DNA of 64,000 nt from Nostoc sp. KVJ3 (GCF_026127265.1 NZ_WWFG01000001.1:2457501-2521500); one strand, 5' to 3'. Shown: positions 1 through 9,709, counted from the first letter of the stretch. Notes: a model not told the origin generated them from the letters alone. Made by a program: numbers and translations.

Positions 1-1134
1 GTAAACGCTGACGGCACATTAAGCTTTGAATTAGTCAAAACAGGCTCAAAACCAATAGAATCATCTAATTCCGCACCCCCTAGCGCCGACGATTTGGCGA
101 TGATTCTCCATACTAGCGGCACTACCAGCCGTCCGAAACGCGTACCGATTCGTCATCGCAACTTAATCGCCTCAGCCAACAACATTATTAGTGCTTACTC
201 ACTCACAGCAGCTGATACGACACTGGGCTTAATGCCCCTGTTCCACGTTCACGGATTGGTGGGCTGTTTGCTGTCAACTCTAGCATCGGGCGGCACATTA
301 ATTTGTCCCAATGGTTTTAATGCCCTAGAGTTTTGGAAACTGGTAGATATCTACAAACCTACTTGGTATTCCGCAGCGCCAACCATGCACCAGACAATTT
401 TGGCCCGCGCTAGCCGGAACACAGAAATTGTCAAAGCTAACCGCTTTCGTTTTATTCGCTCTAGTAGCGCTTCCTTGCCTCCGATTATTATTGAACAGCT
501 AGAGACAACTCTCAACGCTCCTGTGGTGGAATCTTACAGCATGACTGAAGCATCCCACTTAATGACCACCAATCCCCTACCGCCAAAAGTGCGGAAACCA
601 GGTAGTGTAGGTTATGGCTTTGGTGTGGATGTCGGCATTATGGACTCCCAAGACAAGCTATTATCTCAGGGAAGCTTGGGCGAGGTGGTGGTAAAAGCAC
701 CCAATGTCATTGATGGCTATGAAAACAACCCAGAAGCTAACGCTACAGCTTTTGTCAACGGTTGGTTCCGCACAGGAGATCAAGGTACTGTGGATGCAGA
801 CGGCTATCTCCATTTGACTGGACGGATTAAAGAATTGATTAACCGGGGTGGAGAAAAAATTTCTCCTTTGGAAGTGGATGATGTTTTGCTGCGTCATCCC
901 GCCGTCGCTGAAGCTTTAGCTTTTGCTGTTCCTCACAAATCTTTAGGTGAAGATATCCACGCTGCTGTTGTTCTCAAGGGAGAAGTTGACGAAAAAGAAC
1001 TTTTAGCTCACTGTTCAACTATGTTGGCAGACTTCAAAGTTCCAAAGCAAATTCATATTTTAGAGCAATTACCTCGTGGTGCTACCGGGAAACTGCAACG
1101 GTTGGCGATGGCGAAATTGCTTAACATCGGCTAA
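1..1134 (+). CDS. AMP-dependent acyl-CoA synthetase/ligase, C-terminal part (5' end outside window)
   Basis: The frame is open from base 1, so the gene starts upstream; the first internal ATG (94) lies just before the nucleotide-binding loop and is not the real start. What remains covers most of an ANL-superfamily adenylating enzyme. The P-loop TSGTTSRPKRVPI is present, then YSMTEASH (A5-like), the TGDQGTVDADGYLHLTGR segment with the conserved Asp, the hinge GRIKELINRGGEKISP, and the C-terminal lysine motif PRGATGKLQR. Such enzymes activate a carboxylate as acyl-AMP and transfer it to CoA. The GGEKISPLEVDDVL and PRGATGKLQR style resembles the oxalyl-CoA synthetase/Pcs60-like branch, but the substrate cannot be fixed from sequence. 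It ends 40 bases before the next co-directional gene, so the two may share a transcript. Confidence 0.9.
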   Translation, partial: VNADGTLSFELVKTGSKPIESSNSAPPSADDLAMILHTSGTTSRPKRVPIRHRNLIASANNIISAYSLTAADTTLGLMPLFHVHGLVGCLLSTLASGGTLICPNGFNALEFWKLVDIYKPTWYSAAPTMHQTILARASRNTEIVKANRFRFIRSSSASLPPIIIEQLETTLNAPVVESYSMTEASHLMTTNPLPPKVRKPGSVGYGFGVDVGIMDSQDKLLSQGSLGEVVVKAPNVIDGYENNPEANATAFVNGWFRTGDQGTVDADGYLHLTGRIKELINRGGEKISPLEVDDVLLRHPAVAEALAFAVPHKSLGEDIHAAVVLKGEVDEKELLAHCSTMLADFKVPKQIHILEQLPRGATGKLQRLAMAKLLNIG

Positions 1135-1174
1135 ATCAGCGATACACTAAGGAAAATTCCTTGAGGAAGCGTCA

Positions 1175-1561
1175 ATGGCACGGTCAAACGGGGTAACTGA
1201 AATGTCTGCACAGGAATTGCCGACAATCTCAGATGAGGATACAGTGACAATTGAAGATTTGCCGGAACAAGTAGAGGATGTGCAAGATATTGACGACATC
1301 TTGAACTCACTCAAAACCTTGCTGAGTAGCCTAGAAAAACTCCAAAAAGTCAGGCAAGAAGTGGGCGACATCAAACCGTTAATTGGACGGATGTTGGATG
1401 GAGAAATAGTGGCTGGTGAAGAACTTGAGCAACTCAAGGCAGGTGTGAGTAGTCTTTCTCGCCTTGTTCGGGCTTATAATGACCATCAAATAGCGTTGGC
1501 TAAAGCACAACCTGCAAGAAATTTGCTAGATCAAGTCCTCAAAGAGCGCAAAGCTAATTGA
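1175..1561 (+). CDS. Conserved cyanobacterial-type small acidic coiled-coil protein, unknown function
   Basis: This 128-residue protein has no motif I recognise. The first 45 residues are acidic (many Glu/Asp). The rest is rich in Leu, Lys, Glu and Gln with heptad-like spacing (residues about 42-125), suggesting a helical bundle or coiled coil. There is no signal peptide or membrane segment. The start at 1175 is supported by GAGGAAG about six bases upstream; a second ATG at 1202 is possible. It follows the acyl-CoA synthetase by 40 bases on the same strand and is followed by a hairpin. The function is unknown. Confidence 0.7.
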   Translation: MARSNGVTEMSAQELPTISDEDTVTIEDLPEQVEDVQDIDDILNSLKTLLSSLEKLQKVRQEVGDIKPLIGRMLDGEIVAGEELEQLKAGVSSLSRLVRAYNDHQIALAKAQPARNLLDQVLKERKAN

Positions 1562-1565
1562 GATA

Positions 1566-1610
1566 AGAAGCGATCGCATTTTTTAATTTTAAGATCGTGC
1601 GATCGCTTCT
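1566..1610. terminator. Inverted repeat between convergent genes, candidate bidirectional terminator
   Basis: Arms 1566-1578 and 1598-1610 (AGAAGCGATCGCA and its complement) form a perfect 13-bp stem around a 19-base loop. Each arm contains a HIP1 octamer. It lies directly after the stop at 1561 and before the end of the minus-strand kinase gene at 1666, where a terminator is expected. There is no clean T-tract, so the terminator role is inferred. Confidence 0.45.
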
Positions 1611-1665
1611 CCATCGCCTTTAGCAACGCTACGGAAACGAATCGGTAAAAAATCAAATCGGATTC

Positions 1666-4600
1666 CTATAGTGGATGTAAGGGTATAGAGACGGAAAACT
1701 CCGCTCCTTCTCCTGGTTCGGATATTACACTTAGTTGTCCTCCATGTTTTTCCACAATAGAGTGACTAATCGATAATCCTAAGCCGGTTCCTGTGCCAAT
1801 AGGTTTTGTTGTAAAAAATGGGTCAAATAGGTGCTGTTTCACCTTTTCACACATCCCAACTCCATTATCTGCAATCTGAATAGTTATTGTATTGGCATCA
1901 GTTATTTTGGTACGGATTTGGATAGTGGGAATTTTTGTTTGTCTATATTCAGTTGTAAATAATGAATCTAAGGCATCAATAGCATTGCTGAGAACATTCA
2001 TAAATACTTGATTGATTTGACTGGCATAGCAATTGACTTCTGGCAACTGTGCATATTCCTTAATCACATTGATTGCGGGGCGGTGTGTTTTCTCTTCTAG
2101 ACGGTGGTGTAAAATTAACAAAGTGCTATCGATGCCTTCATGAATATTGACATCTTTCTTCTCAGCCTCATCCAGGCGCGAGAAATTGCGGAGAGAAAGG
2201 ACAATTTGGCGGATGCGATCCGCCCCCACTTTCATTGATTGCAGCAATTTTTTTAGGTCTGACTTGAGGAAGTTTAAATCTATTGCCTCTAATTCTTCTT
2301 GAATCTCAGCAAATGGTTGAGGATAGTAGTGCTGATATTGTTCAATTAGGTGCAGCAAATTTTGACAATATTCATTGGTATAAGTGAGGTTGCCATAGAT
2401 AAAGTTAATCGGGTTATTAATTTCGTGGGCAACACCTGCTACCATTTGTCCTAATGAAGACATTTTTTCAGTTTGAATCAGTTGGCTTTGGGTGTGTTGT
2501 AGTTCTTCTAAAGTTTCCGAGAGATGCTGATTTTTATCATTTAACTCCAGAGTTCTCTGCTGCACCTTTTGCTCCAAGGTATGGTTGTAGTCCTCTAGTT
2601 GGGCTTTTGCTACAGCGAGATTGTTATACAACATGGCATTTTGTAGAGAGATGGCAGCTTGTGCTGTGAGCAGTCGTAATATCTCAAGACGGTTTTGAGT
2701 AAAGGCTCCAGTAGTTAAACTGTTCTCTAGATATAGGATACCAATCAGCAGACCCCGATTGTGAATAGGCGTACATAGCAAGCTTTTCGGTTGCCATTGA
2801 ATGATGTAGGGATCGTTGGCGAAGGTGGTTTCTCTGCGAGCATCATCTAGTACTAAGGTTTCGCAGGTACGCGATACATAGTTCACAACCGCTTTAGGGA
2901 TATCCTGACTGTCTGAAAGGGGAAGGGAGTGCAGGGAGTGCAGGTTAATTATCCCCAGATTTTCAGGCGTATACGTAGCCCGTGGTAGAAGTTGTTCCTC
3001 TTTAACGATCGCTTGACTGTTTTTTTGAGCCGCAACTATCCAATTATCCTCTTGAAGCAGCAGAAGGACTGATTTTTCAGCCCCAGCATTTTCAATTACA
3101 ACCTGCATCAGGGTTGTCAATAGCTTTTCTAACTCAATTTCTCCAGCTAGTGCATGAGAAGCTTTCATCACTGTTGCCAAATCTAAGGCTTCAGTCCCAG
3201 TGGAACTAGTGTGGTTGAATCCGATTGTAGTGCTGAGGGTTGAAGAACCAATTTCATCTTTGTAATAGACCTTAAGCAATAATTGAGAATATTGATGTTC
3301 TAACTGATTAACTTTGGCGATCGCTCCCCAGGCGAGGTAAGTGTAATAGGCATTTTCTAGGTAAATTTGAGCTAGTGACTCTTTGTTCCATTCTAAATAA
3401 AATCGGGCAGCCAGTTCATTTGCAAGAGCTTCTTCCTGAATATATCTATTGACTTTTGCCCCAGCGATCGCGCGATCGTAAAGATCCACTGCCCGCGCCA
3501 TCAGTCCCAAAACTCGGCATTCTTCGGCTTTCACTAATTCAAATTTGTGCAAATAATTCATGGGTGCGTGGTGTGCCCATGTCTGCATCTTTTCTTGGTT
3601 TGCTGCAACCCGTTCTAATAATGTTTGGCGGCGAGAGTCCGTAGCTACACGATACTCTGCTATAGCTGTCAGTGAATCATAAAAATAAAACATCGGCACA
3701 GTTGCATAACCCGTACCTGCAATTAGATATTCTCTAGCTTGAGCGGCTGTTTCCACTGCTTGCGAGAGATTTTCAAACAGATAACAGAGAATCAACTTGT
3801 GGAGGAAGAAATAGTGAAGTCCGGTTAATTCATTAGCTTGAACCAGTTGAGTCACAAATTCTGCTTCGTTAAGTACCTCGCCTGTAATTATACAAGGATT
3901 CTCACCCAGCCCTTGCAAATTCAAAACTGCTTGCCAGAAAATGCGGCAGTAGTTAAGGGTTGTGCCTTGCTTAAAATTTTCTAAAACATGACTGTAAGCC
4001 CGGATTTCTTGCTCTAATGAGTTCAACTCTCGACCCAGAAAATAAGAATACTGGCAGATGTCTTTGGTATTGAAGCCTACGTAGTAGACGTTTCCGGTTT
4101 CTAGGGCAATCTTGTAACCCTCCAGCATCAACTGCAAAGATTTTTGCAGTGGAGACTTTAAATAGGTGATAAAAGCACCCACAACATAAAATACTGTGGG
4201 TTTGATGTTGCTAATATTAAATTTGTCAGTTAGTGCCAAGGCCAGGTTGCCGACTCGATCGGCTGTTTCAATATCCTGAAGAATTCCGCTCAAGAGAATG
4301 CCATAACAGGCATAACAAAAGGCAGAAAATGGGGCATTGCCATACTTAATAGATGCTTGGACTTGAGACAAAATAAGTAATGGAAACAGATTTGGCTCGG
4401 CAATGTATACGGCTGGAGCAACGTTTGCTACAATTCGGGTAACTGCTAGCCTATCTGCGGCGACCATTACAGGTAAGTCAACTAAGTCGCTAATGTTACG
4501 ACCGTTAATCAAGGCAGCAGTTTCTTGCAGGGCTTGCTGAATATCCTGTGGGGTAGGTGTTTCTGGGAAAACCACACCAAACTCACTCATTCCCTGACGA

Positions 4601-7257
4601 GCGATCGCGATCGCACCCAGCACATCATTTTTAGCTGTATACGCCTGGATTTTGGTTTCGTAAATGCCGACTCGATCTAGTGGAGTTTTGGCTTGCTGGA
4701 TAACTATTTGAGCTAATTGCTCCATCTGTTCATAAGCACCACTAAGATAAGCAGCATCGGCGGCTGATTCGTGCAGTGCTAGAGCCAATTCATCCTGGCT
4801 TTGCCAACAGTCATCTCTCAATAAACGAATCCCGGTAGTTAAATACTCAATTGCTACTTGGTAAGCAGTGGAAGACTTGGCTTTTTTTGCCGCCAGTAGG
4901 TTGAGTTGTGCCAGTCGATCGCGATCGCCCTGAGATGCGATCAGTTCTATGCCAATATTCAATTGATTGACAATTTCAAAAATCAGCAATTCTTGCTCAG
5001 TTTCCGGGGTATTGTTCAACAGTAATTGACCAATCTTGAGGTGCGTTGCTGGTTTTTGATGGGCTGGAATTAATGAATAAGCTGCTTGTTGAATGCGATC
5101 GTGGAGAAATTTGTAGGTAATAGTTATTGATGTGTTGTCATTTGTCAAATTATCTATGACAGCAGATTCATCTTGAAAAAATGTATACTCTTTCCCACTG
5201 GGTGAGATTAATCCATCCTTGAGGGCTGGCCACAAATCTGCTGCGGTTTGGGCTGGAGATTTTTCATAAACGAGCGATAGGGTTTCTAAATCAAACTGAT
5301 TGCCGATACAAGCAGCTAGTTTAAGAACATCCTGAGTCTGCGATCGCAATTTCTGGAATTGCAACGCCACAAACTCGACAATATCTTCTGTAAAAGAAAG
5401 CGCTCGGATTTGAGCCAGATTGCACTGCCAATCGCCTGTTCTGCTGGCAAAGGCGATCAACCCATCTTCATGGAGCGATTTGAGAAATTGGTTAGTGAAA
5501 AATGGATTACCTCTAGTCTTTTGATACACTAGATTAGCGATCGCTATTGCTTCTTCTGCTGAATATTTGAGCGTATCTGCAATCAGTTGATTCAGGTCGG
5601 CTTGAGTCAGGTTAGAAAGGATAATACTACTAACTTTAATCGCCTCTTGACGCATCTCTTCAATGGTCAACATCAGGGGATGGGCAGAGGAAACTTCATT
5701 ATCTCGATATGCGCCAATCACTAGCAAATAAGACTTGCTGGCTTCACTCATCAACAAATGCATCAGCTTTAAAGAAGCCGAGTCTGCCCACTGTAAATCA
5801 TCGAGAAAAATGACCAGAGGATGCTCTTGGGTTGTGAATACTTGAATGAATTTCTGAAACAGCAAATTGAAGCGGCTTTGGACAGCACTCCCCGATAATT
5901 CTGGCAGAGAGGGCTGTTTACCAATGATTCGTTCGAGTTCTGGAATCACCTCAATAATCACTTGACCACTTTCACCCAATGTAGATAAAATTTGAGTCTT
6001 CCACTGGTGAATTTGAGCATCGCTTTCTGTCAGCAGTTGGGCCATTAAATCCCGAAATGCTTGCACCAAAGCAAAAAAGGGAATATTCCGATTAAATTGA
6101 TCGAATTTGCCCTTGATAAAATATCCGCGCTGACGGGTGATTGGTTTGTGAACTTCGTTGACAATTGCCGTTTTCCCAATGCCAGAAGAACCTGCCACAA
6201 GCATCATTTCAGCAGTTCCCTGGCGTACCCGCTCAAAGGTTGCTAGGAGGATTAAGACTTCTAGTTCTCGCCCATAGAGTTTTTCGGGAATGACAAAGCG
6301 ATCGCAAACGTCCCTTTGCCCTAGCTTAAATGGGATAATATTCCCGGTTTCCTGCAATTGATCTAAACAAATTTGCAGATCGTGTTTTAGTCCTAATGCA
6401 CTCTGATAGCGATCTTCAGCATTCTTCGCCATCAATTTCATCACGATATCGCAGACAACTTGGGGAATCTCTTCTCTGTTAATAACATTTTCCTCTCCCA
6501 CGTTTCCTAAAAGTGGTGGTTGCTTCGCTAGATGACAATGCACCAATTCCATCAAATCATCCGATTGAAATGGCAATTGCCCTGCTAACAGTTCATAGAA
6601 AGTAACTCCGAGAGAATAAAAGTCAGTGCGATAATCAATTCCCCGATTCATTCGCCCCGTTTGTTCCGGGGAGAGATAAGCGAGGGTTCCTTCTAAAACA
6701 GTCGGACTGGTTGAAACTTGGTTAACTTTTGGTAGCAGTGAAGCAATGCTAAAGTCAATAAGCTTAACTTGCTTGGTGGTAGGATTGATCAGAATATTAG
6801 CGGGTTTGATATCCTTGTGGATGATTTGGTGATGGTAGAGATCGGCCAGGATATCAGCAATTGCGATCGCAATCTGGAGAAACTCGCTCAAAAAATGAGG
6901 AAAGGAGTGTGAAAGGTTTTTTTGACTTTCGACATTTCTGAATCCCTGTCTCCAAGAGGCGGAATACTCCTTCAAAGAAATTCCCCCAAAGTCTTCTAGA
7001 ATCAGGGCGGGTCTATTTTGACAACTCTCCAAGCTATAGATCCGAACAACCCCAGGAACATTTAATATTTTGGCGATCGTATACTGATTCTTAAATTGAG
7101 CCAACTCAATCAGATTAGGATAAGAATTTTTTAGAAGTTTAATGATCACAGGAGTTTGGTCAGCTTCTCGCCAACCTCGGTAAACCAGGGTGCGATTGCT
7201 TGTGTAAATTTTTTCACTAATCTGATAGCCGGGAACATCAACTCGATTCTCTGGCAT
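1666..7257 (-). CDS. Giant hybrid Ser/Thr protein kinase - AAA ATPase - GAF - histidine kinase
   Basis: This is an 1863-residue signalling protein with no membrane segment. In order: a Ser/Thr kinase domain (about 10-290) with Lys40, HKDIKPAN near 147-154 and DFS (168-170) where most kinases have DFG; a large predicted ATPase with Walker A GSSGIGKT near 356 and IFLDDLQWADS; a long alpha-helical TPR-like region (about 700-1340); a GAF domain (about 1365-1530); a coiled coil; a HisKA domain with phospho-acceptor AGVAHEINNP near 1605; and an HATPase domain with GTGTGLGLS. Known relatives are the HstK-type dual kinases of Anabaena and similar proteins in other filamentous cyanobacteria. The partner response regulator is not nearby. 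A close paralog lies at 41262-47132. The signal sensed is unknown; the GAF domain and helical region are the likely sensors. Confidence 0.93.
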   Translation of the reverse strand: MPENRVDVPGYQISEKIYTSNRTLVYRGWREADQTPVIIKLLKNSYPNLIELAQFKNQYTIAKILNVPGVVRIYSLESCQNRPALILEDFGGISLKEYSASWRQGFRNVESQKNLSHSFPHFLSEFLQIAIAIADILADLYHHQIIHKDIKPANILINPTTKQVKLIDFSIASLLPKVNQVSTSPTVLEGTLAYLSPEQTGRMNRGIDYRTDFYSLGVTFYELLAGQLPFQSDDLMELVHCHLAKQPPLLGNVGEENVINREEIPQVVCDIVMKLMAKNAEDRYQSALGLKHDLQICLDQLQETGNIIPFKLGQRDVCDRFVIPEKLYGRELEVLILLATFERVRQGTAEMMLVAGSSGIGKTAIVNEVHKPITRQRGYFIKGKFDQFNRNIPFFALVQAFRDLMAQLLTESDAQIHQWKTQILSTLGESGQVIIEVIPELERIIGKQPSLPELSGSAVQSRFNLLFQKFIQVFTTQEHPLVIFLDDLQWADSASLKLMHLLMSEASKSYLLVIGAYRDNEVSSAHPLMLTIEEMRQEAIKVSSIILSNLTQADLNQLIADTLKYSAEEAIAIANLVYQKTRGNPFFTNQFLKSLHEDGLIAFASRTGDWQCNLAQIRALSFTEDIVEFVALQFQKLRSQTQDVLKLAACIGNQFDLETLSLVYEKSPAQTAADLWPALKDGLISPSGKEYTFFQDESAVIDNLTNDNTSITITYKFLHDRIQQAAYSLIPAHQKPATHLKIGQLLLNNTPETEQELLIFEIVNQLNIGIELIASQGDRDRLAQLNLLAAKKAKSSTAYQVAIEYLTTGIRLLRDDCWQSQDELALALHESAADAAYLSGAYEQMEQLAQIVIQQAKTPLDRVGIYETKIQAYTAKNDVLGAIAIARQGMSEFGVVFPETPTPQDIQQALQETAALINGRNISDLVDLPVMVAADRLAVTRIVANVAPAVYIAEPNLFPLLILSQVQASIKYGNAPFSAFCYACYGILLSGILQDIETADRVGNLALALTDKFNISNIKPTVFYVVGAFITYLKSPLQKSLQLMLEGYKIALETGNVYYVGFNTKDICQYSYFLGRELNSLEQEIRAYSHVLENFKQGTTLNYCRIFWQAVLNLQGLGENPCIITGEVLNEAEFVTQLVQANELTGLHYFFLHKLILCYLFENLSQAVETAAQAREYLIAGTGYATVPMFYFYDSLTAIAEYRVATDSRRQTLLERVAANQEKMQTWAHHAPMNYLHKFELVKAEECRVLGLMARAVDLYDRAIAGAKVNRYIQEEALANELAARFYLEWNKESLAQIYLENAYYTYLAWGAIAKVNQLEHQYSQLLLKVYYKDEIGSSTLSTTIGFNHTSSTGTEALDLATVMKASHALAGEIELEKLLTTLMQVVIENAGAEKSVLLLLQEDNWIVAAQKNSQAIVKEEQLLPRATYTPENLGIINLHSLHSLPLSDSQDIPKAVVNYVSRTCETLVLDDARRETTFANDPYIIQWQPKSLLCTPIHNRGLLIGILYLENSLTTGAFTQNRLEILRLLTAQAAISLQNAMLYNNLAVAKAQLEDYNHTLEQKVQQRTLELNDKNQHLSETLEELQHTQSQLIQTEKMSSLGQMVAGVAHEINNPINFIYGNLTYTNEYCQNLLHLIEQYQHYYPQPFAEIQEELEAIDLNFLKSDLKKLLQSMKVGADRIRQIVLSLRNFSRLDEAEKKDVNIHEGIDSTLLILHHRLEEKTHRPAINVIKEYAQLPEVNCYASQINQVFMNVLSNAIDALDSLFTTEYRQTKIPTIQIRTKITDANTITIQIADNGVGMCEKVKQHLFDPFFTTKPIGTGTGLGLSISHSIVEKHGGQLSVISEPGEGAEFSVSIPLHPL

Positions 7258-7361
7258 AAAATTTGCTGCTGGATAACCTGAGTTCAGTTTTCCCTAATTA
7301 ACTGGAAGTATCACAATTTCAGGTAAGATATTGAAAAACCCGGTTGAGCTAAATCAACCGA

Positions 7362-7950
7362 TTATTTGCTAGTGAGTTGGATAGTGAAACTATCAGTACC
7401 ACCAGCTTCTGTAGTTATTAGCTCAGTGGCAGAGGAGAAAGTGAAACCTGCTATATCGTCGTCAGCAATTTTACCAGTAGCTTTGTCATCAGCAATGGTA
7501 GAGTTGGTAGGGTTAGGGCGTGTTTTCAAACTGCTCGTTTAGCCTCCTAACTTTTTAGATCCCCCTAAATCCCCCGATAAATTGGGGGACTTTAAGAGAC
7601 TCTTTGCCCCCCTTTTTAAGGGGGTTGGGGGGAGCTAAGACTTTGAAAACACGCCCTAGCGAGATTGACAAACAAAGCTCTCATCAGATTCAATCACAGA
7701 ATCGTTGAGATCGGTATAAAGATTGTTTGAGTAGTAACTCCAGGGTTGAAAGTTAGGGTATTTGTAACTGCGGTGTAATCACTACCAGCGATCGCAGTAC
7801 CATCACTCGTATTGTAATCGACCTACCACTATTACCTTCATCCACACTCTCTGTAAAAGCTGCAATGGCGTAATTAACATCACTAGGAGGAGCAAAATTA
7901 GGGCCTCCAATAAAATTAGGTATTGTAGGGGAGCCAGTGCGTTGCGGTGA
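7362..7950 (-). pseudogene. Decayed Calx-beta-domain protein gene, C-terminal remnant, split by a MITE
   Basis: Reading the minus strand in pieces gives typical Calx-beta text. VNYAIAAFTESVDEGNSG (about 7830-7890) is followed after a frame change by SDGTAIAGSDYTAVTN and TLTFNPGVTTQTIFIPI, then after another change by NDSVIESDESF. Past the inserted element come NPTNSTIADDKATG and SATELITTEAGGTDSFTI, with a stop at 7362-7364. At least three frame changes are needed, so the gene cannot make an intact protein. Calx-beta repeats are usual in large secreted or surface cyanobacterial proteins. The N-terminal boundary is uncertain and no start was found. Confidence 0.75.
7515..7658. mobile_element. 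MITE-like element with 15-bp terminal inverted repeats and TA target duplication
   Basis: GGGCGTGTTTTCAAA at 7517-7531 is mirrored by its exact complement TTTGAAAACACGCCC at 7642-7656. The 140-bp element is flanked on each side by TA (7515-7516 and 7657-7658). The interior contains further self-complementary C- and G-rich tracts and no ORF. Removing the element and one TA joins the flanking pseudogene text into VNLANPTNSTIADDKATG, which strongly supports insertion at a TA. TA duplication is typical of IS630/Tc1-mariner transposases, so this is probably a non-autonomous derivative. No transposase is present in the window. Confidence 0.85.
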
Positions 7951-8038
7951 ATCCAGTGCCGTAGGCGACTGGTGAACCCGAAGGGAGGTTCCCTCCGTTG
8001 TAGCAACTGGCGTTGTGTTAGAACGAAGTTCGTAACAC
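7934..8038. repeat. Palindromic intergenic repeat
   Basis: Short self-complementary segments follow one another: CCAGTGC paired with its complement further on, GGGAGG facing CCTCCC at about 7983-7996, and GTGTTA with TAACAC at 8014-8038. This looks like the multicopy palindromic repeats common between Nostoc genes, but only one copy is obvious here. It replaces any readable upstream part of the Calx-beta remnant. Confidence 0.4.
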
Positions 8039-8175
8039 ACCATTATCAAGGGTTTGGTGCCGTACTCTCCGTGCTAACACACCCTACGGATTTTTCTCCA
8101 AATCAAACCGGATTCCTATATGATTCCTATATTATTAAAAAATGTTTAGGAAATCGTTAATAGGAAGTTGCTTAA

Positions 8176-9195
8176 ATGGATGAATTTAGCAAAAATTTAA
8201 AATACAAAACCATGAACTACGTTGGAATGATTGCAAAGTTTCCATTGGGTGTTCATGAACTCAAGTCTTTTATTACTCCTGAAAACCATCTGTTCGTTCT
8301 CAGTCACATGGGAATCCCAGCCATTGATATCGAACAATGGAAGTTAAAAGTTTCGGGATTAGTAGAGCAAAATCTTGAGTTGTCATATCAGAATTTACTG
8401 AATCTGGAATATCGAGAATTAACTGTTTTTCACCAATGTTCAGGTAATCCGCTTGAACCTAAAGTGCCGACAAGAACCATTAGTAATGTTACATGGGGTG
8501 GAGTTTCGCTGAGAGAAATCCTTAATCAATTGCAAGTTAAATCGTCAGCCCGTTATGTCTGGTTTGTAGGAACTGATTATGGTATTTACGAGGGAGTTTC
8601 TAGCGATTCATATATTAAAGATATTCCGATCGCAAAAGCATTAGATAATGATGTGCTTCTGGCGTACAAGCTGAACGGTGAATTTCTGTCAGCAGAGCGG
8701 GGTTTTCCTTTGCGGCTGGTGGTTCCAGGCTACTATGGCACTAACTTTGTCAAGTGGCTCTCACATATTTATGTCACAGATCGGCGATCGCCAGGAACCT
8801 TTACAACAACCTTCTATAATGAGCAAGTTGGAGGCGATGATGCAACCTTAAAACCTGTTTGGGAAGTTGCACCAGAATCTGCGATCGTTTATCCTTGTCA
8901 AAATGAGGTGTTATATCTTCAAGCTCAAACACATTGGGGTTGGGCATGGGCATGTAACGGCATCCAGTCAGTAGATGTTAGTACCGATGGTGGCATCACC
9001 TGGCAAGCCGCTGAAGTTGAAGCACGGTTGCAATATGCATGGCAACGATTTACCTTTCAATGGACTCCACTAACGCCAGGAAAATATAGCTTAATGAGCC
9101 GAGCCACTGACTACGATGGAGTAATTCAACCGATTCAGGGAGAGCGTAATGCTATTTATACAGTAGCAGTGACTGTTAAAGAAGCCACGAATTAA
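8176..9195 (+). CDS. Sulfite-oxidase-family molybdopterin oxidoreductase
   Basis: The 339-residue protein has the two-domain shape of the eukaryotic-type sulfite oxidase family. An oxidoreductase molybdopterin domain (about 40-215) has the expected molybdenum-ligating cysteine in HQCSGN (Cys88), GGVSLREIL and GFPLRLVVPGYYG. A C-terminal Mo-co dimerisation domain follows (about 225-335, with VDVSTDGGITWQ and YSLMSRATD). Known members oxidise sulfite or related oxyanions, or reduce substrates using Mo-MPT. No heme b5 domain, Tat signal or lipobox is seen, so a cytoplasmic soluble enzyme is expected. An AGGAAG sequence nine bases before the ATG supports the start. No cytochrome partner lies adjacent, so the substrate and electron acceptor are open. 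Confidence 0.85.
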   Translation: MDEFSKNLKYKTMNYVGMIAKFPLGVHELKSFITPENHLFVLSHMGIPAIDIEQWKLKVSGLVEQNLELSYQNLLNLEYRELTVFHQCSGNPLEPKVPTRTISNVTWGGVSLREILNQLQVKSSARYVWFVGTDYGIYEGVSSDSYIKDIPIAKALDNDVLLAYKLNGEFLSAERGFPLRLVVPGYYGTNFVKWLSHIYVTDRRSPGTFTTTFYNEQVGGDDATLKPVWEVAPESAIVYPCQNEVLYLQAQTHWGWAWACNGIQSVDVSTDGGITWQAAEVEARLQYAWQRFTFQWTPLTPGKYSLMSRATDYDGVIQPIQGERNAIYTVAVTVKEATN

Positions 9196-9301
9196 TTCAT
9201 AAAGTGGTATTATTATAGTAATATAATATGTGCGCTAATATTTTCCTCAATTCACGGCATTTGAATATAAAATAGATACTCAAATGTTTGAATGAATATC
9301 T

Positions 9302-9386
9302 GGAGAGGTGTCCGAGCGGTTCATGGTGACGCACTCGAAATGCGTTTTGGGGAAACCCAACGGGGGTTCGAATCCCCCCCTCTCCG
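9302..9386 (+). tRNA. tRNA-Ser (anticodon CGA)
   Basis: A class II tRNA can be folded. The acceptor stem is GGAGAGG (9302-9308) with CCTCTCC (9379-9385) and G as discriminator base. The anticodon stem ACGCA/TGCGT encloses the loop CTCGAAA with anticodon CGA at 9336-9338. The long variable arm TTGGGGAAACCCAA and the T-loop GTTCGAATC follow. It reads UCG serine codons. CCA is not encoded. Confidence 0.97.
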
Positions 9387-9709
9387 TTTTAAAATATTCT
9401 TAAAAGAGCGGTTAGATGTAGCGACCTGCAATGCTAATTGCTCAGACCTGCAATCAAGACATATCTGTGCCAGGATTAAGGCTCTTGGCAACTTTTGGCG
9501 ATAATGAAAGGTTAGGCGCTTTAAAACAGAAGCCAGAAGGCAGAATGGTTTTAAGATTTTGCCTGTCGTCGTAGAACTTGTGACAAAGACTCAGACCTGA
9601 CTTGAAGACAAGATTGTAATGTAGAGGTTCTGTAAGAGTGTTCCAAAAAATAAATGATCCAAAACCAATTAGCTGAAACGCTTTGGAATTGCATCAAAAG
9701 GTTGAGCTA
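9387..9709 (+). other. Intergenic, no gene seen
   Basis: No convincing ORF or RNA is seen between the tRNA and the glycosyltransferase. An imperfect direct repeat, GACCTGCAAT, occurs at about 9421 and 9445. Gene fragments too decayed to recognise may be present. Confidence 0.4.

Larger units (their letters stand above)
7258..8175. other. Gene-free interval holding pseudogene, MITE and palindromic repeat
   Basis: No intact gene is visible in these 918 bases. They hold the promoter side of the giant kinase gene (7258-7361), the Calx-beta remnant, the MITE, a palindromic repeat and a short AT-rich leader before the sulfite-oxidase-family gene. Confidence 0.6.

Noticed and set aside
7753..8049. 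98-codon minus-strand ORF as an intact gene
   Set aside because: It contains Calx-beta text followed by out-of-frame sequence and begins inside a palindromic repeat; it is part of the pseudogene.
9292..9504. ORF across the tRNA
   Set aside because: It overlaps the whole tRNA-Ser gene.
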